Assembly: GCF_000717275.1 (NCBI RefSeq) | Contig: NZ_JNYV01000001.1 | Coordinates: forward strand, 310,001 to 374,000 | From: Kitasatospora arboriphila | Lineage (GTDB): Bacteria > Actinomycetota > Actinomycetes > Mycobacteriales > Mycobacteriaceae | Reading direction: 5' to 3' | DNA: 64,000 bases | Shown here: positions 33,038 to 43,637 of the stretch, piece after piece | Numbering within the stretch: position 1 is the first letter of the stretch | Layout: each line of letters starts with the position of its first letter | The notes under the pieces: generated by a model | Told to the model about the DNA's origin: nothing | Databases searched by the model: none | Seen by the model: the letters and a program-made list of their open reading frames with translations, nothing else | Translations under genes and position numbers: made by a program

Positions 33038-34040
33038 GCTCCCTCTCGTCGATCGCGGTCATGTTCTGGTGTGAGACGCCACGCAGATCCACGCTCACGC
33101 GGGGCGGTCGGGCCAACGTTGCCGTCGATGCCTCGAGACGGTCTGAGATGTCGCTCTCCGTCGGGGTGGTGACGAACACACGTACATGGGCGCGGCCAGA
33201 CGTCACCTTGGTGGTGGCCGACACTGTGTTGTCGTCGTCGAGCGCGATGGCGCTGAGCCGGCGGGCGACGTCGGTGTCGCGCGTCCAGACACCGGTCGCC
33301 CGTAGTGGTCGGTGGGTGCGACGCCGCGGCCGTACGGCGGCATACACGAAGTAGAGCCCCACCAGCACGCACACGACGGAGACCACGGCCATCCACGGTC
33401 TCCACTCGGTTCCGGACACCCAGCGTGCGGAGTGTTCGATCCAGGCCTCGGACCGGTAGTGGCCTTGGACAACGGCATATTCCCGTCCGGCGACAATGGC
33501 GAGTGCAAGTAGTCCGAGCCCCAGCACAGGCGCAAGCCATCCGGCAGTCGGAAAGCTCCGCGGCGGCCGACCCTCGGCCCTGGTGCGGCTGTGCGTCGGC
33601 GCCGCCTCTGTACCCGTGTCCGGGCCGGGTTCGGCAGCGGACACTCGGGCCAGCTCCTCCCCCAGCAACATCCTCGATTGGGCAACCTCGGTGACCTCGA
33701 CATCCACTCGCGCCGGCCGGCGTCCGGTCAACCGGGTGACAACCTCGATGACGTGTTGCTGCACGCGTTCGGCGACATCAACTGCCGGCATCGGCCAGCT
33801 CACCGCGATCTCCACGGTGATGGCCGGGTGGCGCGGATCGGAATCAGCCAGTGCGCGAGGAAGATTGCGGCCTGTGAGTGACCCCAACGTCACCGAGTAC
33901 GGCACCACGCCGTCGACCTCGAGCGCTGCCTGGCGGGCGATCTGAGAGATCACGCGCGATTCGATCTGCAGGGAGCCTCGGTGCTCGGGCGCCGGTAGGT
34001 GGGAACCGCCGACGCGCTCGGCAGTTGCCGCCTCAGCCAC
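33009..34040 (-). CDS. membrane protein with N-terminal Asp23 domain (DUF6286-like)
   Basis: The 343-residue product starts with an Asp23/Gls24-type domain (about 22-120, with ISQIARQAALEVDGV), then a proline-rich linker, two membrane segments (about 168-185 and 215-235) and a C-terminal domain of about 100 residues. It resembles a membrane-tethered Asp23 scaffold. The GTG at 34040 overlaps the upstream 59-codon gene by 8 nt and is preceded by GGAGCAAGG. Confidence 0.75.
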   Translation of the reverse strand: MAEAATAERVGGSHLPAPEHRGSLQIESRVISQIARQAALEVDGVVPYSVTLGSLTGRNLPRALADSDPRHPAITVEIAVSWPMPAVDVAERVQQHVIEVVTRLTGRRPARVDVEVTEVAQSRMLLGEELARVSAAEPGPDTGTEAAPTHSRTRAEGRPPRSFPTAGWLAPVLGLGLLALAIVAGREYAVVQGHYRSEAWIEHSARWVSGTEWRPWMAVVSVVCVLVGLYFVYAAVRPRRRTHRPLRATGVWTRDTDVARRLSAIALDDDNTVSATTKVTSGRAHVRVFVTTPTESDISDRLEASTATLARPPRVSVDLRGVSHQNMTAIDEREHDAAHPERP

Positions 34041-34212
34041 GGCCCTTGCTCCGCAACAATGCACCGAGGTCGATGCGACCGTCACGATGGGCGCCGACTG
34101 CCACGCCGATGGCCGCGAACACCACCGCGACCATCAGCCCGGAGAACCCCCCGGTGGTGACCGCCAAAGCGAACAGCAGGCCGACGAACAGCCCGATCAC
34201 GGAATTGTTCAT
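34033..34212 (-). CDS. small membrane protein (DUF2273-like)
   Basis: A 59-codon gene beginning MNNSVIGLFVGLLFALA and ending LLRSKGRG. Two hydrophobic stretches fill residues 4-46, followed by a basic tail. DUF2273 proteins of this size accompany Asp23 and AmaP in other Gram-positive bacteria. It overlaps the upstream gene by ATGA and the downstream one by 8 nt, placing it inside the operon. Confidence 0.8.
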   Translation of the reverse strand: MNNSVIGLFVGLLFALAVTTGGFSGLMVAVVFAAIGVAVGAHRDGRIDLGALLRSKGRG

Positions 34213-34556
34213 GATTGACTCGTTTCTGTGGAGGTACCCCGGTCGGTATCCGGAACTGCGACTCGAAAGTCCTGGCGCGCAACAACATCCTCGACGACGA
34301 CGGTGTAGCCGATCGCCCCCGGCGCGGCCGACACCGCGGCCGCACGGACGTTGCGGGCCACCCCCGCGACATCGACATCGAGGTAGGTGACCACATGGAT
34401 TTCGACGCCGGAACGGCCGACTCGCACACCGTTCACCCGCCGGCCGGGCAGATGTGTGGCTATCTCCCCGAAGGTGCCCGCGTACAGGTCTGCCACGCCG
34501 TCGACAGACAGCACCCGTTCACGGATGAGCACTGCGGAGGCCGCTGTGATCGTCAC
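34209..34556 (-). CDS. short Asp23-operon protein
   Basis: The 115-residue soluble protein has an alpha/beta pattern akin to a shortened Asp23 domain (RERVLSVDGVADLYAG, later VEIHVVTYLDVDV). It is coupled on both sides by 4-nt overlaps (GTGA upstream, ATGA downstream). It may co-assemble with the full-length Asp23 protein; that is inference. Confidence 0.7.
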   Translation of the reverse strand: MTITAASAVLIRERVLSVDGVADLYAGTFGEIATHLPGRRVNGVRVGRSGVEIHVVTYLDVDVAGVARNVRAAAVSAAPGAIGYTVVVEDVVARQDFRVAVPDTDRGTSTETSQS

Positions 34557-35038
34557 TGGACCCGGGGTGTCTGGCCGTCGAGCGCGGTGGTCGGGTCATC
34601 GGTGTCGAGGTGGACGTCGTGCACGGTCACGTTCACCTCGGTGACCTCCAGACCCGTCATCTTCTCGATCGCTTCGATCACGTTGGTCCGGATCGATTCG
34701 GCAAGCTGGTGGATCGCCACGCCGTAGTAGGCAACCAATCCGACGTCGACTGCGGCCTGTTTCTCGCCGACTTCCACCGACACGCCCTGGGTGACGTCGG
34801 CAGCGGTCCCCGGCAGAGTTTCGCGTAGTTTGCCGACCGCACGCGCAGCGCCACCGCCGAGGTCGTAGACGCCGTCGATCTCACGTGTCGCGATCCCGGC
34901 GATCTTGGCCACCACGACATCGGCGATCGACGTCTTGCCGCCCGCATCGCTCTGATCGGGACCACGGCCGTCGGTGTCACTGTGTTCATCCCTGGCGATG
35001 GTCGGCTCGTCATCCTGCCTGGACGTCGCGGTGGTCAT
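34553..35038 (-). CDS. Asp23/Gls24 family envelope stress response protein
   Basis: A 161-residue protein with a disordered acidic N-terminus (1-50) and a canonical Asp23 domain (about 53-145: IADVVVAKIAGIATREIDGV, VSVEVGEKQAAVDVGL, LEVTEVNVTVHDVHL). Asp23 proteins accumulate in alkaline or cell-wall stress and polymerise beneath the membrane. The ATG at 35038 has GAGGGAG 6 nt upstream, a strong site. It heads a five-gene operon. Confidence 0.92.
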   Translation of the reverse strand: MTTATSRQDDEPTIARDEHSDTDGRGPDQSDAGGKTSIADVVVAKIAGIATREIDGVYDLGGGAARAVGKLRETLPGTAADVTQGVSVEVGEKQAAVDVGLVAYYGVAIHQLAESIRTNVIEAIEKMTGLEVTEVNVTVHDVHLDTDDPTTALDGQTPRVQ

Positions 35039-35155
35039 AAGGTGCTCCCTCGTCGGTTCGTTGTCCGGATGGCAGACCGGGTGATCTGCTCTCCCACCCC
35101 TTTGACGGGTTGAGAACCGCATGTTGCACGCACGACTTTCTGGCACGCTGAACAA

Positions 35156-35803
35156 ATGGACGCGCCCGCCGAGGAATCATTGATTCGCGCGGCTGCCCTG
35201 GGCGATCGCCAGGCGTTCGACCAGCTGATGCGTTGTCATCTGACGCCCGTCCTTCGGTACACGACCCGATTGACCGGATCTCCGACAACAGCGGAGGACA
35301 TCACTCAGGAGACGTTCCTCGCCGCGTGGCGCGGATTGGAACGGTTCGGTTTCCGGTCGAGCTTTCGCACTTGGCTGTTCACCATTGCCTCGCGCAAGAC
35401 GGTCGATCTCCAGCGACGGCAGAGCGCGCTCGTGATTTCCGACAACACCTTCGAGGCGATGGAAGTGCGGACCCCCGGCCCAGCTGCTCGCACGGTTGAA
35501 CACTCGTTTCTCGTCGCACTCCAGACCGAGCTCGGCAGGCTTGGTTACCAGGCGCGCGCATGCTGGTGGCTACGAGAGGTCGAAGGTCTCTCGCACGATG
35601 AGATCGCCACGGCGCTCACCATCTCGCGCGGCTCGGTGCGTGGACATCTGCAGCGTGCACGATCACAGTTGGCTGTACGACTCGCCGCGTGGGGACCCGA
35701 CGGCTCCGATGTTCACGAGGCCCGATCACCCGGACGCATCCGGCATCAGATCCCGCGACCGACGACGGAAGGAAGGCGAGATGACAGTCCAGCGCCCCGA
35801 TGA
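35156..35803 (+). CDS. RNA polymerase ECF-type sigma factor
   Basis: The 215-residue protein has sigma region 2 (about 10-78, with DITQETFLAAWRGLERF and RTWLFTIA) and region 4 (about 122-172, with LSHDEIATALTISRGSVRGHLQRARSQL). The last 45 residues are polar and extra to the family core. It is divergent from the Asp23 operon (117 nt apart) and likely controls it. The ATG at 35156 was kept because region 2 begins within a few residues. Confidence 0.92.
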   Translation: MDAPAEESLIRAAALGDRQAFDQLMRCHLTPVLRYTTRLTGSPTTAEDITQETFLAAWRGLERFGFRSSFRTWLFTIASRKTVDLQRRQSALVISDNTFEAMEVRTPGPAARTVEHSFLVALQTELGRLGYQARACWWLREVEGLSHDEIATALTISRGSVRGHLQRARSQLAVRLAAWGPDGSDVHEARSPGRIRHQIPRPTTEGRRDDSPAPR

Positions 35804-36242
35804 AGCGGGTACCTGGATCAGCGATGCCGCCGCCCACCTCGAGCACGGCGACGAGGGAGTGGTCCTGGAACGGCTCGGACCCAGGCTTCGGTCGGCCACG
35901 CGGTTGGGTGTCCCGATCACCACCGACGATCCCGGCATCGAGATCAACGAGCGCGCGATCCGCCAGCTGCTTGCCCGCGCGATCGACCGATCGTGTCGAC
36001 GCGACGTCGCCGCGATCCACATCACCACCGACCACGGATCCGTCCGCAGGATTGGCGTGGAGATGGTCGCCCGGTACGGCGATCAGATCGGCGCGATGAG
36101 CGAGCAGGTCCGTGACGCCGTCCGCCGCCGGCTCGGGTCACTACGGATCACGGTGGCCGACTGCGTCGACGTCACGTGGGTGGACGTCCAACCCGTTGAC
36201 CCTGCGAGCCCAGCGGATCAGCCGCGCGCCATCCCCGGGTGA
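35781..36242 (+). CDS. Asp23-like protein encoded with the sigma factor
   Basis: The 153-residue product resembles a degenerate Asp23 domain (VAAIHITTDHGSVRRIGVEMVARYG, then VRDAVRRRLGSL and ITVADCVDVTWVDVQPV). It begins inside the sigma-factor gene (23-nt overlap) with GAAGGAAGG just upstream. No anti-sigma zinc motif or membrane segment is present, so it is not a classical anti-sigma factor, yet its coupling suggests it may modulate the sigma factor. Confidence 0.65.
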   Translation: MTVQRPDEAGTWISDAAAHLEHGDEGVVLERLGPRLRSATRLGVPITTDDPGIEINERAIRQLLARAIDRSCRRDVAAIHITTDHGSVRRIGVEMVARYGDQIGAMSEQVRDAVRRRLGSLRITVADCVDVTWVDVQPVDPASPADQPRAIPG

Positions 36243-36244
36243 CG

Positions 36245-38797
36245 TCAGAGTCGGGGATCCACCGGCTCACTCTCGAGCGCCAGGATCGCGAAGACACATT
36301 CGTGGATGCGCCAGAGTGGCTCAGAGCGTGCCTGGCGGGCGAGGGCCTCACGTCCCAGTTGGTACTCGCGCATCGACATGGACCGCTTGTGCCGGAGGTC
36401 GCGTGACCGGAGGGTCGGCAGATCATCCAGGTAGCTGGGACCGTAGACCATCCGCAGGTACTCGCGACCGCGGACCTTTACACCCGGATCGATCAGCTTG
36501 CCGCCGACACGGGTGAGGTTCCCGGCCGGTTTGACGACCATCCCTTCGGATCCGGCCGCGGTCAGGTCCTCCCACCACCGAGCTCCTTCCCGACACGAGG
36601 TCTCCGAGCCGGTGTCGACCACCATGTGCCGCGTCGGCCGGAAGAGAACAGGGTCGGCCGCAGCGAGCCGCGCGGCGACCTCGAGGTGCCAACCGTGCGA
36701 CGACCCGCCGTATTCGCTTTCGGCACTTGCCAATACCTCGAACGGCGCGAGCGACACGGTGTCCGGCCGCGCGTCGACATCGACGTAGCGAAGATACGCA
36801 TCGGTGTACGCCTCGACATCCGCACGCCGCTTCGTGTTCGCCTCGATCATGGTCTGGACATCCAGACCTCGGTCTGCGGCCCTCGCCAGTTCTGCGCCGA
36901 GTGCATGCAGCTCGGGGCCCGCCGCTGCCGCGACAGAGGCGAACTGGTCGCGGATCAGGCCTTCCCCCTTGACGTTCCATGGCAGCAACTCGGCATCGAG
37001 GATCAGCCAGTCGGAGCCGAGCTGATCGAACAACTCAGCGCACGCTCGCCGGATTCGGACGATCAGTTGCTCGGTGACCGATGGATCGAAGAAGCTGCGG
37101 CCTGTCCGGGTGTAGATCGCGCCACTGCCCTGTGTGACGCCGAACGCCTGCGCTGCTGCTGAGTCGTCCTTTGCGACCACGATGATCGCCCGGGAACCCA
37201 TGTGCTTTTCCTCGCAGACGACCTGCGAGACACCGCGTTTCGCGTACGACTCGAACGCTGCACGGGGGTCCTCCAGCAGATCGGCCCGCCCGGGAGAAAC
37301 CGGAGCCATCGTCGGTGGCAGGTACCGGATCCAGCGTGGATCAACCGCGTACCGCGACATCACCTCCAATGCGGTGGCAGCGTTGTCCTCTCGGACGGTG
37401 ATCGGTGGCCCGAATCCGGTGTCGATGATCCGCTTACCCGCCACGTCCGACAGGTTCAGTGTGGTTCGCACGCGGACGTCCGCGCGTGTGGTCCCGAAAC
37501 CCATCGGTCGGCCGGGGTCGAAGTAGGTCTGCTCGGCAGGGACGGCCGACAAGACCATCTCCGGGTAGTGCAGCGCGGTCAATCGACCCCCGAACACGCA
37601 CCCGGTGTCCAAACACATCGTGTTGTTGATCCATGCCGCGTCCGGGACCGGGGTGTGGCCGTAGACCACCCGTGCCGATCCTCGATAGTCCGCTGCCCAA
37701 TCGAGCCGTACCGGGAAACCCCAACGATCGGTCTCCCCGGTCGTCTCGCCGTACATCGCCTTGTCGCGGACGCGGCCCGATGCCCGCCCGTGGTACTTCT
37801 CGGCCAGCCCGGCGTGGGCGACGACGAGCCGGCCGTCGTCGAACACGTAGTGCGACACAAGGGAATCGAGGAAGTCGACAACCTCCCGGACGAACTCAGG
37901 AGGCTGCGCGTCGAGTTGCGTCATGGACTCCGCAAGACCGTGGGTCAGTGCAATCGGCTGCGCGTCTCGGGCGCGGCCGCTGCGCTGACGAAGGACGCGG
38001 AGCAACTTGTCTTCGTGATTTCCGCGCACGCAGAACGCACTGCCCTGGCGGACCATCGACATGACCAGTCGCAGGACAGCCGGGGTGTCCGGGCCACGGT
38101 CCACCAGATCCCCGACGAAGATCGCGGTCCGCCCGGGCTCGGGTGGTACGGCCCCGACAACGATGCCGTCCGTGTCGGTCTGCAGTCCCCACCCGACCTT
38201 GCCGAGCAGCGTGGTCAACTCGGTGAAGCAACCGTGGACGTCACCGATGATGTCGAACGGGCCGTGTCGATCGTTGAGGTTGCTGAACAAAGGGGTACGC
38301 ACGATGGTCGCGGCATCGATGTCCGCGACACCATCGAGCTGGTGGACGTGTCGAAACCCTTCTTTGCGCAGGCCCTTTCGATTGCGCTGCAGGTGTGCGT
38401 ACTGACGTTCGACAACACCGACCGTGATGTCTGTCCGATCGTGGGCACGCCCCCGTAACTCGTCCGGAGGGACGTCCAGGACGATGGCGACAGGTAAGAC
38501 GTCATGGGTCCTCGCCAGCGCGACAAGCCGCTTGCGGTCCTCGACGCGGACGCTGGTCGCATCGATCACGGTGAGGCGTCCGGCCGCCAATCGTTTGCCC
38601 GCAACCAACTCGAGCACCTCGAACGCGTCGCCGGTCGCCTCCTGTGACGTGGGGTCATCGGCGACCAGGCCTCGGAATCGATCGGATGACAACACCTCTG
38701 TCTCACGAAAGTTGTTGGCTGCGAACGTCGACTTGCCTGCGCCGGTGACACCGATGAGCACCACGAGCGACAGTTCGGGGATCTCGAGTGCCGTCAT
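36245..38797 (-). CDS. pnkp: polynucleotide kinase-phosphatase-ligase Pnkp (RNA repair)
   Basis: The 850-residue, three-domain enzyme heals and seals broken RNA. Residues 1-170 are the 5'-kinase with Walker A GVTGAGKST (16-24). Residues 180-400 are the 2',3'-phosphatase of the binuclear metallophosphoesterase type, with DVHG (186-189), GDLVDRG (229-235) and GNHE (259-262). The C-terminal adenylyltransferase has the ligase lysine K531 in KHMGSR. Length is close to the 870-residue clostridial enzyme. It overlaps hen1 as ATGA; the pair is the bacterial RNA-repair cassette. Confidence 0.96.
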   Translation of the reverse strand: MTALEIPELSLVVLIGVTGAGKSTFAANNFRETEVLSSDRFRGLVADDPTSQEATGDAFEVLELVAGKRLAAGRLTVIDATSVRVEDRKRLVALARTHDVLPVAIVLDVPPDELRGRAHDRTDITVGVVERQYAHLQRNRKGLRKEGFRHVHQLDGVADIDAATIVRTPLFSNLNDRHGPFDIIGDVHGCFTELTTLLGKVGWGLQTDTDGIVVGAVPPEPGRTAIFVGDLVDRGPDTPAVLRLVMSMVRQGSAFCVRGNHEDKLLRVLRQRSGRARDAQPIALTHGLAESMTQLDAQPPEFVREVVDFLDSLVSHYVFDDGRLVVAHAGLAEKYHGRASGRVRDKAMYGETTGETDRWGFPVRLDWAADYRGSARVVYGHTPVPDAAWINNTMCLDTGCVFGGRLTALHYPEMVLSAVPAEQTYFDPGRPMGFGTTRADVRVRTTLNLSDVAGKRIIDTGFGPPITVREDNAATALEVMSRYAVDPRWIRYLPPTMAPVSPGRADLLEDPRAAFESYAKRGVSQVVCEEKHMGSRAIIVVAKDDSAAAQAFGVTQGSGAIYTRTGRSFFDPSVTEQLIVRIRRACAELFDQLGSDWLILDAELLPWNVKGEGLIRDQFASVAAAAGPELHALGAELARAADRGLDVQTMIEANTKRRADVEAYTDAYLRYVDVDARPDTVSLAPFEVLASAESEYGGSSHGWHLEVAARLAAADPVLFRPTRHMVVDTGSETSCREGARWWEDLTAAGSEGMVVKPAGNLTRVGGKLIDPGVKVRGREYLRMVYGPSYLDDLPTLRSRDLRHKRSMSMREYQLGREALARQARSEPLWRIHECVFAILALESEPVDPRL

Positions 38798-40155
38798 CGC
38801 TGGGCCTCCGGCGCCTTTGAGTCGACCCTTCGGAAGACTGCCAACTGACTCGATGAGCCCACATTCATGTCCATCTCTCCGATCGCGCTCACCGTCACCG
38901 AATACCGGTATTCGTCGGCCACGCGTTCACACCAGTGCTCGAACTCGGCGCGGCTGAACTCGAACCGGTGATCAGGATGGCGGAACTCGTTGCCGCCCAG
39001 CCCATAGAGAGCGTTGTAGTCGCGGTTGGGAGTCGTGACGATCACCGATGACGGAGCCATGGTCTCGAACACGGACGACTCGACTGTGTCGAGGCGATCG
39101 GGCTCGACGTGCTCGATCACCTCCATCAGGACGACGGCATCAAATCCTCGGCACCGGTTGTCCGAGTACATCAGCGATGACTGCCACAGTTCTACCGCTG
39201 CGAACCTGGACAAAGAGTCACTGGCCCGGCCAAGAGCGGCAACTGACACATCCACGCCTGCCAGTCGGCCGATACCCGGCTCGGTGACGAGCTCCCGCAA
39301 GAGGCTGCCTTCGCCGCATCCCGCGTCGAGGACCGACCGCGCGCCGACCATACGAAGCGCGTCGACCACTGCGGTACGGCGCAGCTCCTGCATCGATGTG
39401 CGGCGTTTCGGCAGTGGTTCGTGTGACGCGGTGTCGGGTATCAGCCGTGCCAGCGCGTCATTGGTGAGCGAATGCAATTCCTTCAGGTACCGCCTTGTGA
39501 TCTGTTCGCGCGCAGGATGGTTCGACAGCCAGCGGGCACCCAGCCGCAACAGCTTGTCTACCTCTTCCTCGCCGATGAAGTAGTGCTTGTCCGCCGCGAG
39601 CGCCGGGATCAGCACGTATATGTGCGACAGTGCGTCGCGCAGGGTGAACTCGCCACTCAGCTGCAACTGCACAAACCGGGACGGGCCCCACTCATTGGGC
39701 TGCAGCACGGTGGCAGTGGAAAGCACCGTCCAGCCCAGCGGTTCGAACAAGTCGTGGGTGAGATCGGCGCCACCGGTGGTGGGCACCGAGCTCACCGTCA
39801 CCTGCAGCTGCCACACCGTGTCGACCAGGTCGGGGCGGTGTGCACAGCGGCCACCGAGCGCATCCGACATCACCTTGGCCATCGCAACCATCAGTCGAGA
39901 CGATCCCGCGTACGGGAGCGTGTTCACGTAGCGGTCAGCAGCCCCCAGCGTGGTCCGTGACGGGTCTTCGCCCCCGACATGAAGAACCGCGCGGCACCGC
40001 GAGGTGTCGGCGACCGGGTGGAAGATGGTTGCGGTTCCACTGGAGGTCGCGAATTGCTGGACCCGGTCGGGGTGCTTGTGCAGCAGGAACCCGAGATCGG
40101 TCGCAGGGATGCGGTGATCGGACGATGATCCGGTCGTTTCGATGGTCAGCAGCAC
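38794..40155 (-). CDS. hen1: 3'-terminal RNA ribose 2'-O-methyltransferase Hen1
   Basis: Hen1 methylates the 2'-OH at an RNA break so that, after sealing by Pnkp, the site resists renewed cleavage. The 453-residue protein has an N-terminal bacteria-specific domain (about 1-250) and a C-terminal methyltransferase: SAM motif LDAGCGEGS (276-284) and metal ligands E345, E348, H349 and H396, spaced as in Clostridium thermocellum. The GTG at 40155 gives the usual MLLTI start, and TACTGT ends 7 nt upstream. Confidence 0.96.
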   Translation of the reverse strand: MLLTIETTGSSSDHRIPATDLGFLLHKHPDRVQQFATSSGTATIFHPVADTSRCRAVLHVGGEDPSRTTLGAADRYVNTLPYAGSSRLMVAMAKVMSDALGGRCAHRPDLVDTVWQLQVTVSSVPTTGGADLTHDLFEPLGWTVLSTATVLQPNEWGPSRFVQLQLSGEFTLRDALSHIYVLIPALAADKHYFIGEEEVDKLLRLGARWLSNHPAREQITRRYLKELHSLTNDALARLIPDTASHEPLPKRRTSMQELRRTAVVDALRMVGARSVLDAGCGEGSLLRELVTEPGIGRLAGVDVSVAALGRASDSLSRFAAVELWQSSLMYSDNRCRGFDAVVLMEVIEHVEPDRLDTVESSVFETMAPSSVIVTTPNRDYNALYGLGGNEFRHPDHRFEFSRAEFEHWCERVADEYRYSVTVSAIGEMDMNVGSSSQLAVFRRVDSKAPEAQR

Positions 40156-40162
40156 TCTGAGA

Positions 40163-40168
40163 ACAGTA
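40163..40168 (-). promoter_or_regulatory. -10 box of the hen1-pnkp operon
   Basis: TACTGT on the minus strand ends 7 nt before the hen1 GTG at 40155 (leaderless). Confidence 0.55.
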
Positions 40169-40215
40169 TCGGTGACCACAACCGATTTACGACGATCCGA
40201 ACTCGCCTGTCGACG

Positions 40216-40614
40216 TCATCTGCGTCGGCGGAGTTCGCGCCATCGCTCCACCATCGCCTCGACGTCCACGGTTCGGGCGATCACATAGGACGCCGGCCCG
40301 AGACTCGGTGCGAGCCGATCTCGCCGGACCCGTTGATTGAAATCTTCGAGGATCTGACGCACCGCGGACTCCTCACGGAGGGACGCAAGCGACTCCGGAA
40401 ACCCTTGGGCCTCCCGGCGCAGTTGAAGCGTCGGAGGCAACAGCGCCGAGCTGTCGAGGTTCTCTTCCCTGATCTTGCGCTTCGCCCACCATTCGGGGTC
40501 GTCGGCATCGCTGAGATCAAGAGGGCGGCCGGCACCGCGCAGGTTGTCGAACTCACCGCGTTGTTGTGCTTCCCGGATCAGCCGATCGATCCGGGTCTCG
40601 AACGTTTCTGCCAC
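40216..40614 (-). CDS. DUF1992 (DnaJ-C28-like) protein
   Basis: The 132-residue protein has the DUF1992 features: ETRIDRLIREAQQRGEFDNL near the start, then GRPLDLSD and REENLDSSALLPP. The same domain occurs in mammalian DNAJC28, but there is no J domain here, and its function is not known. It lies downstream of the suf operon on the same strand, 13 nt after sufT ends, so read-through is likely. Confidence 0.85.
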   Translation of the reverse strand: MAETFETRIDRLIREAQQRGEFDNLRGAGRPLDLSDADDPEWWAKRKIREENLDSSALLPPTLQLRREAQGFPESLASLREESAVRQILEDFNQRVRRDRLAPSLGPASYVIARTVDVEAMVERWRELRRRR

Positions 40615-40627
40615 TGCCCCAGTAGGG

Positions 40628-40999
40628 TCAGACGGTGAAGCCGAGCGCGCGCAGCTGTTCGCGGCCGTCGTCGGTGATCTTGTCCGGACCCCACGGCGGC
40701 AGCCACACCCAGTTCAGTTCGATGTCGGTGCACAGCCCGGATGTCACCAGGACCGATCGGGTCTGATCCTCGATCACGTCGGTCAGCGGGCAGGCCGCCG
40801 AGGTCAGTGTCATGTCGATCTTGGCGACCGCATCATCGGTGACGTCGAGTCCGTAGACCAGGCCGAGGTCGACGACATTGATGCCGAGTTCGGGGTCGAC
40901 CACATCGCGCATGGCCTCCTCGATGTCCTCGATCTTCGGCAGAGAGGTCTGAACTTCCTCAGGCGCCTTGATCTCTGTCGACGGGGCTTGATCGCTCAT
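40628..40999 (-). CDS. sufT: SUF-system DUF59 (MIP18) protein SufT
   Basis: The 123-residue protein has the DUF59 core VVDPELGINVVDLGLVYGL (about 33-51) and a conserved cysteine in TSAACPL. DUF59 proteins assist Fe-S cluster maturation or transfer to clients. It corresponds to Rv1466 and overlaps sufU as ATGA, being the last gene of the suf operon proper. Confidence 0.92.
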   Translation of the reverse strand: MSDQAPSTEIKAPEEVQTSLPKIEDIEEAMRDVVDPELGINVVDLGLVYGLDVTDDAVAKIDMTLTSAACPLTDVIEDQTRSVLVTSGLCTDIELNWVWLPPWGPDKITDDGREQLRALGFTV

Positions 41000-41483
41000 G
41001 CTGACTCCCTAGCGGAATTGTTGTTGTCGGCCGGTGTTTCTCTGTTGACCACCGTCTGTGCCAACGCGTCTTTGAATGCCATCCATCCCAGGAGCGCGCA
41101 CTTGACGCGCGCCGGGTACTTGCTCACTCCCGCGAAGGCCACTCCGTCGCCGATGACCTCTTCGTCACCGTCGACAGTGCCCCGCGACGTCATCATCTGG
41201 TTGAACGCGTCGACGGTCGCCAGGGCTTCCTGGACGTCTTGGCCGACCAGCTGCTCGAAGAGCACCGACGTGGACGCCTGAGAGATCGAACATCCCTGGC
41301 CGTCGTACGAGACATCGGTGATCTTGTCTCCGTCGTCGGAGAGCTGTACGCGCAAGGTGACCTCGTCCCCGCACGTCGGGTTGACGTGGTGGACCTCGGC
41401 ACCGAACGGGTCACGAAGACCTCGCCCCTGCGGGTGTTTGTAGTGATCGAGGATCACTTCCTGATACATCTGCTCCATCCGCA

Positions 41484-41484
<1 letters not shown>
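40996..41484 (-). CDS. sufU: zinc-dependent sulfur transfer protein SufU
   Basis: SufU accepts persulfide sulfur from SufS. The 162-residue protein has the three conserved cysteines in NPTCGD, GQGCSIS and RVKCALLGW and the aspartate next to the first, which bind zinc in this class. The ATG at 41484 overlaps the sufS stop by one base (TGATG), and the start MRMEQMYQEV matches the family. Confidence 0.95.
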
Positions 41485-43581
<2,097 letters not shown>

Positions 43582-43637
43582 GGTTATCGAATTCCTTGCT
43601 GGTATGGGCTGAAGTATTGAGGGGGTGTGGGTGCGGC

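Noticed and set aside
35039..35155. ECF-type promoter between the Asp23 operon and the sigma gene
   Set aside because: GAACC-like elements exist, but no properly spaced CGTC-type -10 was found, so no site is called.
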